A DNA stretch of 64,000 nt from Flavobacteriaceae bacterium PS02338 (GTDB lineage: Bacteria > Bacteroidota > Bacteroidia > Sphingobacteriales > Sphingobacteriaceae): assembly GCA_029959615.1 (NCBI GenBank), contig JASCOD010000008.1, positions 233,795-297,794 of the forward strand, given 5' to 3'. A program made the translations under genes and the position numbers. Below the pieces are notes generated by a model. The model was not told where the DNA came from, did not search any database, and was given only the letters and a program-made list of their open reading frames with translations. Positions 14,314-24,060 of the stretch are shown here, one piece after another. Position 1 is the stretch's first letter. Each line of letters opens with the position of its first letter.

Positions 14314-15438
14314 ATGAGATTTATAGTATCCACATCGACATTATTAAAACATTTACAAACGGTTAATGGTGCTTCGAGTAGCAGCACTGTATTGCCTATT
14401 CTAGAGAATTTCCTGTTTGAAATTAAAGAAGGAAATTTGACTATTTCTGCCACCGATTTACAAACTAGCATGACTACCTCTTTGCCGGTTGAATCGAAAG
14501 AAGAAGGTAAGGTAGCAGTTCCATCTAGAATTTTGTTAGATACTTTAAAGACTTTACCAGACCAACCTATTTCTTTTCATGTAGACGATAATAATTTCGC
14601 TATAGAAATTAGCGCAGGAGATGGAAAATATAAATTGAGTGGCGAAAATGGCGAGGATTTCCCTAAGATTCCTGTAGTGGATAATGCTTCTTCAGTAAAT
14701 CTGCCAGCTTCGGTTTTAAGTGAGGCAATTACCAAAACAATTTTTGCAGTTAGCAATGATGAACTTCGTCCTGCAATGACCGGTGTTTACTGCCAGCTAT
14801 CTCCTCAAAACATCACTTTTGTAGCTACTGATGCTCACAAGTTGGTTCGTTATAGAAGAAACGATAGCAAAGCTGATAAAGCTTCTTCATTTATTCTGCC
14901 TAAAAAAGCTTTAACCTTATTGAAGGCGGCTTTGCCAAATAACGATGTGAATGTATCTGTTGATTACAACGCAACTAGCGCATTTTTCAAATTCGAAAAT
15001 ATCAACTTGATCTGTCGTTTAATTGACGAGCGTTATCCAGATTACGAAGCGGTAATTCCAGCTAATAACCCGAACAAATTGATAATAGATAGGGCATTGT
15101 TTTTAAATACTTTGCGTAGGGTTGTAATTTTTGCTAATAAAACTACTCACCAAGTACGTTTGAAAATCAATGGTAGCGAACTAAATATTTCTTCTGAGGA
15201 TTTAGATTTTGCAAATGAAGCTCACGAACGTTTAAGTTGCCAGTATGATGGCGAAGATTTAGAAATTGGCTTTAATGCTCGTTTCTTAATCGAAATGCTA
15301 AATAACTTAAGTGGTGAGGAAGTGACTTTAGAGCTTTCTACTCCAAATAGAGCAGGTTTGTTAATTCCTCAAACTAACGATGAAAATGAAGATGTATTGA
15401 TGTTGGTAATGCCTGTAATGCTAAACAGTGCTTACTAA
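14314..15438 (+). CDS. dnaN: DNA polymerase III beta subunit (sliding clamp)
   Basis: A 374-residue protein of standard clamp length with three similar domains. Typical segments are FIVSTSTLLKHLQTV, ILENFLFEI and TISATDLQTSM at the start, ATDAHKLVRYR in domain 2, and ERYPDYEAVIP with a terminal VMPVMLNSAY in domain 3. It forms the ring that tethers DNA polymerase III to DNA. It is a core gene beside the gld genes, so the toxin island lies in a stable chromosomal neighbourhood. A terminator follows. Confidence 0.97.
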   Translation: MRFIVSTSTLLKHLQTVNGASSSSTVLPILENFLFEIKEGNLTISATDLQTSMTTSLPVESKEEGKVAVPSRILLDTLKTLPDQPISFHVDDNNFAIEISAGDGKYKLSGENGEDFPKIPVVDNASSVNLPASVLSEAITKTIFAVSNDELRPAMTGVYCQLSPQNITFVATDAHKLVRYRRNDSKADKASSFILPKKALTLLKAALPNNDVNVSVDYNATSAFFKFENINLICRLIDERYPDYEAVIPANNPNKLIIDRALFLNTLRRVVIFANKTTHQVRLKINGSELNISSEDLDFANEAHERLSCQYDGEDLEIGFNARFLIEMLNNLSGEEVTLELSTPNRAGLLIPQTNDENEDVLMLVMPVMLNSAY

Positions 15439-15471
15439 TTAATTACAATAATATAAACGTTAATGTTATAC

Positions 15472-15502
15472 AAAAAGTCTGAGCAACACTCGGACTTTTT
15501 TA
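15472..15502 (+). terminator. Rho-independent terminator of dnaN
   Basis: AAAAAGTCTGAG pairs with CTCGGACTTTTT (one G-T pair) around a five-base loop, followed by T-rich sequence. Confidence 0.85.
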
Positions 15503-15617
15503 TTTTTAATAGCAGCTAAAGTAAACTAACGAGTTAGTTAACAATCAAATGTCATAATCTCAAATAGCACTTTTTTTAAGAGCCATATTGTTTATTTTAG
15601 CGCAAAATTTGATTACT

Positions 15618-16283
15618 GTGGAAATACTAGACTTATTTATTAAGCTGCTTACCGATACCAAAGATACCTTAAGCGCAATTATTTATGAATATAGAACGTG
15701 GACTTATCTCATTCTATTCATCATTATATTTGCTGAAACAGGATTTGTGGTTACGCCTTTTCTGCCAGGCGATTCAATGTTGTTTGCCATGGGAGCTATT
15801 GTAGCCGCAGGTAACACAGGATTGGATATCTGGTTTTTGTGCTTTATTTTAACCGCCGCCGCAATTTTAGGTAATACTGTAAATTACAGGCTTGGTAGGT
15901 ATTTTGGTATTAAGGTATTTAAGGAAGAGAATAAGATTTTGAAACTCAAATACTACCATCAATCTCACGAGTATTTTGAAAAACATGGAGCTGTAGCAGT
16001 GGTTTTTTCAAGGTTTTTGCCAATTTTCAGAACAATAGCACCATTTGTGGCTGGAGCAGCCAGAATGTCTTTTGGCAAATTTACACTTTATAATATCATT
16101 GGAGGTTTCGCTTGGATTTTCAGCTTGGCTTTTGCTGGTTATTTGCTAGGTAAAATTCCTTTTGTAGAGAAGAACTTCGAAGTAATTATTGTTATTATAG
16201 CAGTGGGGACTTTTGCTCCAGTAGTTATAGCAGGTGTTAAGTCTCTGTTTAAAAAGAAAGAGGATAACGGTACTACATTATAA
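15618..16283 (+). CDS. DedA-family membrane protein
   Basis: An inner-membrane protein of about 221 residues with the DedA/SNARE-associated pattern: ETGFVVTPFLPGDSMLF near the start, the re-entrant-loop segment FSRFLPIFRTIAPFVAGAARM and several hydrophobic helices. DedA proteins act in lipid flipping and membrane homeostasis. The frame is open from a TTG at 15588, but a TATTTTAG -7-like box at about 15593-15600 would lie inside it, so the GTG at 15618 is the better start. A shared terminator follows. Confidence 0.85.
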   Translation: MEILDLFIKLLTDTKDTLSAIIYEYRTWTYLILFIIIFAETGFVVTPFLPGDSMLFAMGAIVAAGNTGLDIWFLCFILTAAAILGNTVNYRLGRYFGIKVFKEENKILKLKYYHQSHEYFEKHGAVAVVFSRFLPIFRTIAPFVAGAARMSFGKFTLYNIIGGFAWIFSLAFAGYLLGKIPFVEKNFEVIIVIIAVGTFAPVVIAGVKSLFKKKEDNGTTL

Positions 16284-16286
16284 ATG

Positions 16287-16318
16287 AAAAGCCCCGATGG
16301 TTAAATCGGGGCTTTTTT
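16287..16318 (+). terminator. Terminator shared by two convergent genes
   Basis: AAAAGCCCCGAT pairs with ATCGGGGCTTTT; T-runs in both directions fit use by the DedA gene and by the minus-strand gene ending at 16336. Confidence 0.85.
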
Positions 16319-16335
16319 ATGGGATATGTATTTTA

Positions 16336-17292
16336 TTAAAACTCCCTGCCAATAATTTTTCCTTCTTGGTATTTCTTATCTACTTTTTCTACTTGCTGCT
16401 TATCTTCTATAGTAGCTTCAATTCTAATCATATTTCTTAAGTCTGGTTGTCCGGCATCTACCCATGCAGAAAACCAAAAAGAACCAACTTTAATAATAGA
16501 TGATTTCATTTGTCTTTCCACCATACCATTCATCATGTCCTGATAAGCTTTGGTATAGGCTAAAGAATATTGCTTCATCACGTTTTTTCCACGCATAGAG
16601 AAATCATATTTCTGATCTGCTGGAAAGGTTTCGCTTAGCTTCTTTTCAAAAGTTAATACCGTATCGACCATTGTGTGCGCTTTTTTCACAATTTTCCAAG
16701 CCTCCTTTAACGGATCTTCGATGTAGGTAGCCTTACCTACCAATAGATTGTAGTCCTTTGCAAAAAGCTCGGGTATGCGACTTTCCCAAAATCCATGTAT
16801 GCCACTTTGGTTGGTTAGTTGCCCATTATGGTTATTTGTGGTATGAAGAGGTACGTGAGCATCGGCTACATAATGACCTAAATCGGCAGAATACCTTAAG
16901 ATTCGGAGTGAATCTCTTTCCTTGAAGGCTCTCACTAGGTTATTAAATGTGCGTTGAATTTGCCAAGGAACCATGCCGTCTTTGCCTATTTTTTTTGCTC
17001 CATATCTATTTACAGCATCGTTCCATTTCTCGGGTATACTGTCAATATGAGATTCATAGTTCTCAACATCCAGGTAATGTCTGGGAGCTTCAGCAGTATC
17101 CGCGTATCTTCTTTTGTCCGGATCAATGGCATGTTCTGTGATGTATTTGTGATTGTTCTTGTAAAAGCCTATCATTCCTTCTGGTAAGGTAAATATAGCT
17201 AGTTGATTGATACGCTTATGCGCAAAAAATCCCCAAGAAGAACATAATATTACAACGCTAAATAGTAGCAAACAAAGGGAAATCTTTTTCAT
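16336..17292 (-). CDS. Secreted S1/P1-nuclease-like zinc hydrolase
   Basis: A protein of 318 residues with a signal peptide (MKKISLCLLLFSVVILCSS) and a mature start at WGFFAHKRINQLAI. The N-terminal Trp and early His, the later LGHYVADAHVPLHT and IHGFWESRIPE are the zinc-ligand segments of the S1/P1 nuclease and zinc-dependent phospholipase C superfamily, which hydrolyses phosphodiesters with three zinc ions. Nuclease versus phospholipase cannot be settled here. The frame extends 15 codons upstream, but ATG 17292 gives the clean signal peptide. It lies just downstream of the SGNH hydrolase gene on the same strand. Confidence 0.75.
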   Translation of the reverse strand: MKKISLCLLLFSVVILCSSWGFFAHKRINQLAIFTLPEGMIGFYKNNHKYITEHAIDPDKRRYADTAEAPRHYLDVENYESHIDSIPEKWNDAVNRYGAKKIGKDGMVPWQIQRTFNNLVRAFKERDSLRILRYSADLGHYVADAHVPLHTTNNHNGQLTNQSGIHGFWESRIPELFAKDYNLLVGKATYIEDPLKEAWKIVKKAHTMVDTVLTFEKKLSETFPADQKYDFSMRGKNVMKQYSLAYTKAYQDMMNGMVERQMKSSIIKVGSFWFSAWVDAGQPDLRNMIRIEATIEDKQQVEKVDKKYQEGKIIGREF

Positions 17293-17347
17293 GAAGGATT
17301 TTGAATTAAGTACTAACTTACGTAAAAGAATTAACAAGGGGGTGCTG

Positions 17348-18364
17348 TTAATAAGATCTAATTAACTTTTTAGTATCGGTATATCGCCCTGATAAGGATT
17401 TTACTCTATAGATATAAATGCCTGCTGGCTGTTGACTTAAATCAATTTTAAGTACGTGTTTTCCGATCTTTAGCTCTTCTGTATTAATGGTAGAAACAAG
17501 CTTGCCATGTATATTGTAAACTTCGATGCTAAGCTGGTCTATTTGGGGCATGATAATGTCTATAGACGAATAACCATTTTTAGTTGGGTTCGGATAGTTT
17601 TGAGACACCGAGAACGATGGGAATTCTAAAGATAAATCTGGATAGCCAATGCTAGAAGTTGGTGCTTTCAGGAATTTTTCGGCTATAACCTTGTTAATGG
17701 TTTCATAAAGTGCAAAAGCAATTAATCGATAGCCTTTTGCATTAGGGTGTACGAAATCTTGATAAAGAGAGAAATCTCTTTTAATAACCCAATTTAAATC
17801 TGAAAGTGCAATATGATATTCATTTGCCAACTTTTTGTACAAATAATTGATGCGTGCAATCTGACGGTTAACTCGCTTAAGCCTTTCGTCGGTTCGGTCA
17901 TCAAAATTTTGTATAGTACAAATGATTGGGGTAAGCTGTTGGTTTAAAGAGCTAACGATGATTTTACGCATGTTGGCTTCAGTTTCTTTAATAGTTAGTT
18001 TTCCCGTTTCCAATTGAATGGCGTCGTTTGCGCCAGCTATGATTACAATAAAACCTGTTTTGTTATCTATAGCATCTTCTAATCTGCGAAGGCATTGTCC
18101 TGTTGTTTCTCCTCCAATGCCGAAATTTTCAATGTTTACAACTTTGTTCTTGTAGCAGTTCTTGAAATTTTTTGTTAAAGGCTCTTGAAAGTTCATTCCG
18201 TTTACGCCTTGAACCGTGCTGGCACCAAAAGTTACGATGTTAATACTGTCTTTGGAGTAAAACTGAGTAAACTCTGGACAGCTAATGCGGATGGTCTGGG
18301 CGTAGCTTAAACTCGTGCAACCAATAAAAAATAAAAAGAGCAACGATTTAAAAAGAGACCTCAT
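17348..18364 (-). CDS. SGNH/GDSL hydrolase with T9SS sorting domain
   Basis: A 338-residue protein with a signal peptide ending in SLSYAQ. Catalytic blocks of the SGNH family are visible: FGASTVQG (Ser nucleophile, block I), IGGETTG (Gly, block II), AGANDA (Asn, block III) and DFVHPNAKGY (Asp-His, block V). The last about 80 residues (NYPNPTKNG to TKKLIRSY, with VYNIHGKLV and QPAGIYIYRV) form a type A T9SS C-terminal sorting domain, so the enzyme is exported across the outer membrane and probably surface-attached. Likely an esterase acting on polysaccharide or lipid esters. Confidence 0.88.
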   Translation of the reverse strand: MRSLFKSLLFLFFIGCTSLSYAQTIRISCPEFTQFYSKDSINIVTFGASTVQGVNGMNFQEPLTKNFKNCYKNKVVNIENFGIGGETTGQCLRRLEDAIDNKTGFIVIIAGANDAIQLETGKLTIKETEANMRKIIVSSLNQQLTPIICTIQNFDDRTDERLKRVNRQIARINYLYKKLANEYHIALSDLNWVIKRDFSLYQDFVHPNAKGYRLIAFALYETINKVIAEKFLKAPTSSIGYPDLSLEFPSFSVSQNYPNPTKNGYSSIDIIMPQIDQLSIEVYNIHGKLVSTINTEELKIGKHVLKIDLSQQPAGIYIYRVKSLSGRYTDTKKLIRSY

Positions 18365-18492
18365 GCACAGAAACAGAAGAATTGTAAACTATTATTTATA
18401 ACAAAGATAGATAAAATCTTTTCCCGAATGTAACGAAAATATAGAAATTAAATTATACTTATGTTAAGAAATTTCACTTTTGCCAAAATCCC

Positions 18493-18500
18493 TATATTTG
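18493..18500 (+). promoter_or_regulatory. -7 element TATATTTG of the dipeptidase gene
   Basis: A perfect TAnnTTTG box 17 bases before the ATG at 18518. It fixes that start, because the longer frame from 18461 would begin upstream of the promoter. Confidence 0.6.
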
Positions 18501-18517
18501 TTGCAAAATGTAATCTT

Positions 18518-19888
18518 ATGCAAGAAATAAAGAAGTATGTAGAGGAAAACAAGCAACGTTTTTTAGACGAGCTTTTTGAACTATTACGTTTCCCTTCTGT
18601 TAGCGCAGATCCGAAATATAAGGAAGATGTATTGAAAACTGCAGAATTTGTGGCGCAAAAGCTGAAAGATGCTGGGGCGGATAAAGTTGAAGTTTGTGAA
18701 ACTGCTGGTTATCCTATTGTTTACGGAGAGAAAATTGTAGATGCAAGTTTGCCTACTGTTTTAATTTATGGTCATTATGATGTGCAGCCTGCTGATCCAC
18801 TAGAATTATGGAAAACTCCGCCTTTTGAACCAACGGTACGTGAAGGTAAAATTTATGCTCGTGGTGCTTGCGATGATAAAGGACAGTTTTACATGCACGT
18901 AAAAGCTTTTGAACTGATGATGCAAACGGATACTTTAGCTTGTAACGTGAAGTTCATGATCGAGGGGGAAGAAGAGGTAGGTTCATCCAACCTTGCTACT
19001 TTCGTTAAAGCAAATACAGAGCGTTTGAAAGCAGATGTGGTATTGATTTCGGATACTTCGATGATCAGCATGGAAAGCCCTTCTATCGAAACAGGTTTGA
19101 GGGGACTTGCTTATATGGAAGTAGAAGTAGTAGGACCGAATAGAGACTTGCATTCGGGAGTATACGGTGGTGCTGTCGCTAATCCAGCTACTATTCTCTG
19201 CCAGATGATTGCTTCGTTGCACGATGAAAATAACCACATTACTATACCTGAGTTTTACGATAGGGTAGTGGAATTGAGTGATCAAGAAAAACAAGTGCTA
19301 AACTCCGCACCATTTGATTTGGAAGAGTATAAGAAGGATTTGGATATCGCTGAGGAATGGGGTGAAAAAGGCTATTCTACTTTGGAGCGTACGGGAACTA
19401 GACCAACTTTAGAAGTAAATGGCATTTGGAGTGGCTACATTGGGGAGGGTGCCAAAACGGTCTTGCCAAGTAAAGCAAATGCTAAAATTTCTATGCGTTT
19501 GGTGCCTAATCAAAGTTCGGAGGAAATCAGCGAGATTTTTGCAAGACATTTTGAGAAGATTGCACCGAAGGGCGTAAAGGTAAAGGTAACACCTCATCAT
19601 GGAGGGGAGCCTGTAGTAACGCCAACTAATGGCGTAGCTTATTTGGCCGCAGAAAAGGCTATAAAAGAAAGCTTTGGAAAGAAACCAATTCCAACCCGTG
19701 GTGGCGGTAGTATTCCAATTGTAGCTTTATTTGAAGATGTCTTAGGGCTTAAAACTGTATTGTTTGGTTTTGGCTTGGATAGCGATGCGCTACATTCTCC
19801 AAATGAAAAATACGACATTTATAATTATTATAAAGGCATTGAAACATTGCCTTTATTTCATAAGTACTTTGCTGAGTTGAATAAATAA
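18518..19888 (+). CDS. M20-family dipeptidase
   Basis: A 456-residue cytoplasmic metallopeptidase of the CNDP/M20F type. Di-zinc site motifs are visible in order: YGHYDVQP (His, catalytic Asp), RGACDDKGQ (bridging Asp), EGEEEVGSSN (Glu general base and ligand), ISDTSM (Asp) and DALHSPNEK (His). The dimerisation lid lies between about residues 200 and 330. It cleaves dipeptides with broad specificity. The start at 18518 is chosen from the promoter and from the usual MQEIKKYVEEN-type opening. A terminator follows. Confidence 0.92.
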   Translation: MQEIKKYVEENKQRFLDELFELLRFPSVSADPKYKEDVLKTAEFVAQKLKDAGADKVEVCETAGYPIVYGEKIVDASLPTVLIYGHYDVQPADPLELWKTPPFEPTVREGKIYARGACDDKGQFYMHVKAFELMMQTDTLACNVKFMIEGEEEVGSSNLATFVKANTERLKADVVLISDTSMISMESPSIETGLRGLAYMEVEVVGPNRDLHSGVYGGAVANPATILCQMIASLHDENNHITIPEFYDRVVELSDQEKQVLNSAPFDLEEYKKDLDIAEEWGEKGYSTLERTGTRPTLEVNGIWSGYIGEGAKTVLPSKANAKISMRLVPNQSSEEISEIFARHFEKIAPKGVKVKVTPHHGGEPVVTPTNGVAYLAAEKAIKESFGKKPIPTRGGGSIPIVALFEDVLGLKTVLFGFGLDSDALHSPNEKYDIYNYYKGIETLPLFHKYFAELNK

Positions 19889-19915
19889 GCATTATTTCAT
19901 TCTTCTAGCTTTTTC

Positions 19916-19951
19916 AAGCCCTTCTGTAACTAAAGAAGGGCTTTTTTTTTT
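19916..19951 (+). terminator. Terminator of the dipeptidase gene
   Basis: AAGCCCTTCT pairs with AGAAGGGCTT around an eight-base loop, followed by ten T. Confidence 0.88.
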
Positions 19952-20138
19952 AAATGTTTGCTTCTAATGATAGGGATCGAAATTGGAAGTGTTTAAGATT
20001 AATTTTTGCACATCTTTCCTTGATATTAAAGGGTTGTTTACAGGTTTTTGTGCATCGGGCTAGACATGATATTCCCGTATATCAAAATTAATTTTTTCTT
20101 CAAAAAGTATTTGGTTAACTTTCCAAATACCTTAAATA

Positions 20139-21275
20139 ATGTTTCAAATGATTAAAAATGTGACTTTTTCGACACGGGTAAACACTAAAAGGATATTTGT
20201 AATATATTCTTTTTTGTGCTTAGCCTTATTAGGTGCAAGCTTTAGAACACTTAACTTATTTGATAAAAGCGAAGCGGCGGTAATAGCAACGGCAGAAGAT
20301 AAGTATTTTCAGATTGCAGTTTTGGCAGACACACAATATTATACGGCAGTTAAAAATGGTGGTAGCATGGATATGTTCTACAATCAGATAGATTGGATAA
20401 CCGCTAATGCAGAAAAAGAAAAAATAGCCTATGTGGTGCATGTAGGCGATATCACTGATCATGGAGATAAAACACCAGAGGAGTGGGAAAGGGCAAAAGA
20501 TGCAATGTATAGGCTAGAAAAGCCACGTCCGGGTTTGCCGAATGGTATTCCTTATGGGGTGGCAGTAGGTAACCATGATGTTAGGCCAAACGGTGATCCT
20601 AACGGAACAAAGATAGGTTACACTAAATATTTTGGTCGTAAGCATTTCGAAGGCAGGCCGTATTATGGAGGTTCATACGATAATAATGAATCTAGTGATA
20701 GCCATTATGACCTATTTACCGCAAATGGTGAAAAATTTATTGTGCTTTACTTGGTTTTTAATGATCCTGGAAAGAAAGAACTATATGATGCTACTTTGGA
20801 AGAGAACGTGCATAATTGGGGAGCAAATGTTTTGGCTAAACATGGAGATAGAAAAGCAATTATTGTAAGTCATAATATTCTTAGACCAGACACTTCTAGT
20901 AAAAGTAATTTTGTAGCTGGAGTTGGCGCAGCACCAAAACCAGGTAATTTCACTAAACAAGGAAAACGGATCATTGATAAGTTTAAGCACTCTCCAAATG
21001 TATTCATGATGTTGTGTGGTCACGTTAGTGGCGAAGCAATGAAGGAAGTGAAATTTGAAGGCAGAACAATTAGGGTATTGCTAACTGATTATCAAGGTAG
21101 AAGAAATCCTGAATACACAGAAAAAGATAGGAATGGTGGTAATGGTATTTTAAGATTGATGAAGTTTGATCAAGGGAAGCAGATTTTGAGTGTTAGAACC
21201 TTCATTCCTCAAAAGAACGAAGTATTGGAAGAAAAGGATGAGGATAGTAACTTCGCTGTTCCGCTTTATAAATAG
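20139..21275 (+). CDS. Calcineurin-like metallophosphoesterase
   Basis: A 378-residue protein with an N-terminal hydrophobic segment (about residues 20-36), so probably exported or membrane-anchored. Metallophosphoesterase motifs are clear: AVLADTQYY, HVGDITDHGD, AVGNHD, IVSHN and LCGHVSGE (the last a variant of GHxH). The family hydrolyses phosphomonoesters or diesters with two metal ions. It begins a run with GDPD and PafA-like genes, suggesting a role in extracytoplasmic phosphate acquisition (inference). A second in-frame ATG lies three codons in. Confidence 0.83.
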   Translation: MFQMIKNVTFSTRVNTKRIFVIYSFLCLALLGASFRTLNLFDKSEAAVIATAEDKYFQIAVLADTQYYTAVKNGGSMDMFYNQIDWITANAEKEKIAYVVHVGDITDHGDKTPEEWERAKDAMYRLEKPRPGLPNGIPYGVAVGNHDVRPNGDPNGTKIGYTKYFGRKHFEGRPYYGGSYDNNESSDSHYDLFTANGEKFIVLYLVFNDPGKKELYDATLEENVHNWGANVLAKHGDRKAIIVSHNILRPDTSSKSNFVAGVGAAPKPGNFTKQGKRIIDKFKHSPNVFMMLCGHVSGEAMKEVKFEGRTIRVLLTDYQGRRNPEYTEKDRNGGNGILRLMKFDQGKQILSVRTFIPQKNEVLEEKDEDSNFAVPLYK

Positions 21276-21334
21276 ATAATGAAAACAAGCTGTTATCCTA
21301 TTTTGGCAAAGTTTAATCTTAAGTAATTTCTATA

Positions 21335-22273
21335 GTGATAAAGAGCATTTTAAAGAAAGCAGCTTTACTGGTATTCGTCGGTATTGGTTTAAATATTGGC
21401 AAATTGCTAGCGCAAGAACCGCTAAACACCTTGAATATTAAGTCTACCAAAGATTTGAAAGAGTTTTTTAGCTATACACCCGACCGTATTCCCTTGGTGT
21501 GTGGGCACCGAGGTGGGGCACAAGATCTCTATCCCGAAAATTCTATCGCGGGATTGGAATATATTCTTTCTAAGATGCCTGCCTTTTTTGAAATCGATCC
21601 AAGACTAACGAAAGACAGCGTAGCAGTGGTTTTACACGATGCTACTTTGGATAGAACCACCAACGGAAAAGGTAAATTGTCTGATTATACTTGGGAGGAG
21701 GTTAAAAAACTAAAACTGAAGGACAAAAATGGTAAAATAACCCAATATGGAATTCATACCTTAGGTGAAGTATTACAATGGGCAGAGGGGAAAACTATTT
21801 TGATGCTCGATAAAAAAGATGTACCTCTGGAACAGCTTTATCAAATTATCAAAAAAAATAATGCAGAAGCTCATGTTTTGATCTCTGCCTATGAACCCGA
21901 AGAAGCGGCCTTTTACTATGCTCGGGATAAAAATCTGATGTTTGAAATCTTTGTAAGCAACGAAGAAAGACTAACTGCTTACGAAACAGTTGGTGTTCCC
22001 AATGAGAATATGATCGCTTATTTTGGCCAGCCTAAGAAAAAGGAATTTTATGATTTGGTTCATAGCAAAGGAATGATGGTTTTTGTTTACACCGCCAAAG
22101 TGATGGAGAAAGAAAAAAATAAGGATATTAGGATACAAACGTATAAGGATACGATTGAAAGAGGTGCTGATATTTTGTTGAGCGATAGGGCTTTGGAGGC
22201 GTATGAATCAATTCAGGAATTAGTGCCTGTAAAAAGTAGAAAAAGTAAATTTATAAAAGTTAAAAATCCGTAA
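21335..22273 (+). CDS. Glycerophosphodiester phosphodiesterase
   Basis: A 312-residue protein from a GTG start, with a signal peptide (about residues 8-26, LLAQ). GDPD motifs are GHRGGAQDLYPENS (catalytic His and Arg, metal Glu), FFEIDPRLTKD (Glu-Asp) and LHDATLDRTTNGKG (catalytic His). It splits glycerophosphodiesters into glycerol-3-phosphate and an alcohol in the periplasm. Its last base is the first base of the next ATG, so translation of the two is coupled. Confidence 0.9.
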   Translation: MIKSILKKAALLVFVGIGLNIGKLLAQEPLNTLNIKSTKDLKEFFSYTPDRIPLVCGHRGGAQDLYPENSIAGLEYILSKMPAFFEIDPRLTKDSVAVVLHDATLDRTTNGKGKLSDYTWEEVKKLKLKDKNGKITQYGIHTLGEVLQWAEGKTILMLDKKDVPLEQLYQIIKKNNAEAHVLISAYEPEEAAFYYARDKNLMFEIFVSNEERLTAYETVGVPNENMIAYFGQPKKKEFYDLVHSKGMMVFVYTAKVMEKEKNKDIRIQTYKDTIERGADILLSDRALEAYESIQELVPVKSRKSKFIKVKNP

Positions 22274-23925
22274 TGAAGAAAAATCTCTTTTCACTGTTAA
22301 CGTTATTTATTTTTTCTATTCAGCTAAATGCGCAAGAAAAAACGAAACCTAAAATAGTGGTGGGTATCGTGGTAGACCAAATGCGTTGGGATTATTTGTA
22401 TAAATTCAAAAGTAGATACGGTACTAGCGGATTTAAACGTTTGCAAAACGAAGGATTCTCTGTCGAAAATACTTATATTAACCATACCCCATCAAAAACA
22501 GCGGTTGGACATGCTACCATTTTTACAGGTTCGGTACCAGCAATTCATGGTATTACGGGCAATAACTGGATAGAGCGATTTACAGGTAAGAAAGTGTATT
22601 GTGTGGCCGATACTTCCGTGAGTGCGCTAGGTATAGATAATTTAAAAAAGAGCGAAGATGATGATGGTGAAGGTGGGCAAATGTCGCCTCGAAACTTATT
22701 GGTAAACACTGTTACCGACGAATTGAAATTAGCTACTAACTTTCGTTCTAAAGTGGTTGGGATTTCCTTAAAAGATAGAGCTGCTATTTTGCCTTCGGGA
22801 CACTCAGCTGATGCTGCTTTTTGGTATGACGATAATTCTGCAAAATTTATCACAAGTAGTTACTATATGAAAGAATTGCCAACTTGGGTAAATCAATTTA
22901 ATCAAAAAAATGAGCCTGCAAAACTGATGTCACAAGACTGGAATACCTTGTATCCAATAAATACTTATGTGCAAAGTTCTGCTGATGATGTAAAATGGGA
23001 AGGTTTGTTTAAAGGACAAAAAAAGTCCGTTTTTCCATATCCACTGGCTGCTATTTATCAAGCTGATAAATCGTCTATAAGAAGTACGCCTTTTGGCAAC
23101 GATTTAACTCTAAGTTTTGCTAAAGCAGCTATTGAAGGTTATAAATTAGGAAAGGGAGAGGAAACAGATTTTCTGACCATTAATATTGCTTCTACGGATT
23201 ACGCAGGACATAAATTTGGTCCAAATGCCATTGAGGTAGAAGATATTTATTTGAGATTAGACAAGTCTTTAGGTGAGTTTTTTAAGTATTTGGATGCGCA
23301 ATATGGAAAAGGCAATTACTTGATTTTCTTAACTGCCGACCATGGCGTAGCGCATTCTCTGGATTTTCTTAAGGAAAACAAATTACCTAATGGCCAACTG
23401 TTAACGTCGCCGCTTCGTAAATCCTTAAATGAGCATCTAGAATCGAAATTTAAGGTAAAAGGTTTGATCGAGGGAACTTCAAACTATAGTGTTTATTTCA
23501 AAATGGATAAGCTAGAGGGTTTGGATTTTGATAAGGTAAAATCCACTACCATTAGTTATTTAGAGCAACAAGAAAACATTCTTTTTGCCATAGACGTAGA
23601 TAACGTAGGTGCTGCTGCTGTACCAGAGCCATTAAAAACGATGGTGGTGAACGGTAACAATAGAAAGCGTACGGGGCACATTCTTATGGTGCCAAACGCT
23701 GCATATTTAGAAGCAAGTAGAAGAAGTGGTTCTACGCATGGTGTTTGGAACCCTTATGATACACATATTCCATTGTTGTTTATGGGGTGGGGCATAAAAC
23801 CTGGTAACACTGATCGTATTTATCATCAAAATGATATCGCTGTTACTATTGCCAATCTATTGAAAATACAAGCGCCTAATGGAAACGTTGGGGTTCCAGT
23901 TTTGGAATTGTTGTCAAATAAGTAA
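22273..23925 (+). CDS. PafA-like alkaline phosphatase
   Basis: A 550-residue protein with the signal peptide MKKNLFSLLTLFIFSIQLNAQ. It belongs to the alkaline phosphatase/nucleotide pyrophosphatase superfamily: metal Asp in GIVVDQMRWDYL (D35), Thr nucleophile in SKTAVGHA (T76), DYAGHKFG and TADHGVAHS as further zinc sites, and a late THGVWNPYD. The Thr nucleophile and overall order agree with PafA of Bacteroidota, a calcium-independent phosphate-insensitive phosphomonoesterase; that comparison is from memory. It overlaps the GDPD gene by one base. Confidence 0.87.
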   Translation: MKKNLFSLLTLFIFSIQLNAQEKTKPKIVVGIVVDQMRWDYLYKFKSRYGTSGFKRLQNEGFSVENTYINHTPSKTAVGHATIFTGSVPAIHGITGNNWIERFTGKKVYCVADTSVSALGIDNLKKSEDDDGEGGQMSPRNLLVNTVTDELKLATNFRSKVVGISLKDRAAILPSGHSADAAFWYDDNSAKFITSSYYMKELPTWVNQFNQKNEPAKLMSQDWNTLYPINTYVQSSADDVKWEGLFKGQKKSVFPYPLAAIYQADKSSIRSTPFGNDLTLSFAKAAIEGYKLGKGEETDFLTINIASTDYAGHKFGPNAIEVEDIYLRLDKSLGEFFKYLDAQYGKGNYLIFLTADHGVAHSLDFLKENKLPNGQLLTSPLRKSLNEHLESKFKVKGLIEGTSNYSVYFKMDKLEGLDFDKVKSTTISYLEQQENILFAIDVDNVGAAAVPEPLKTMVVNGNNRKRTGHILMVPNAAYLEASRRSGSTHGVWNPYDTHIPLLFMGWGIKPGNTDRIYHQNDIAVTIANLLKIQAPNGNVGVPVLELLSNK

Positions 23926-24060
23926 GATAAGCGGAAGAAGATTTTTTTTGAAAAAGTGTTGAGTACTGCCTGCCATCTCGTTCTATACTTTAACGAGCGA
24001 AGAAAGGAACAGAAGGCTTAAGGTAATGACCGCTATTGCTGAGCTCGCTTTTAATAACGT

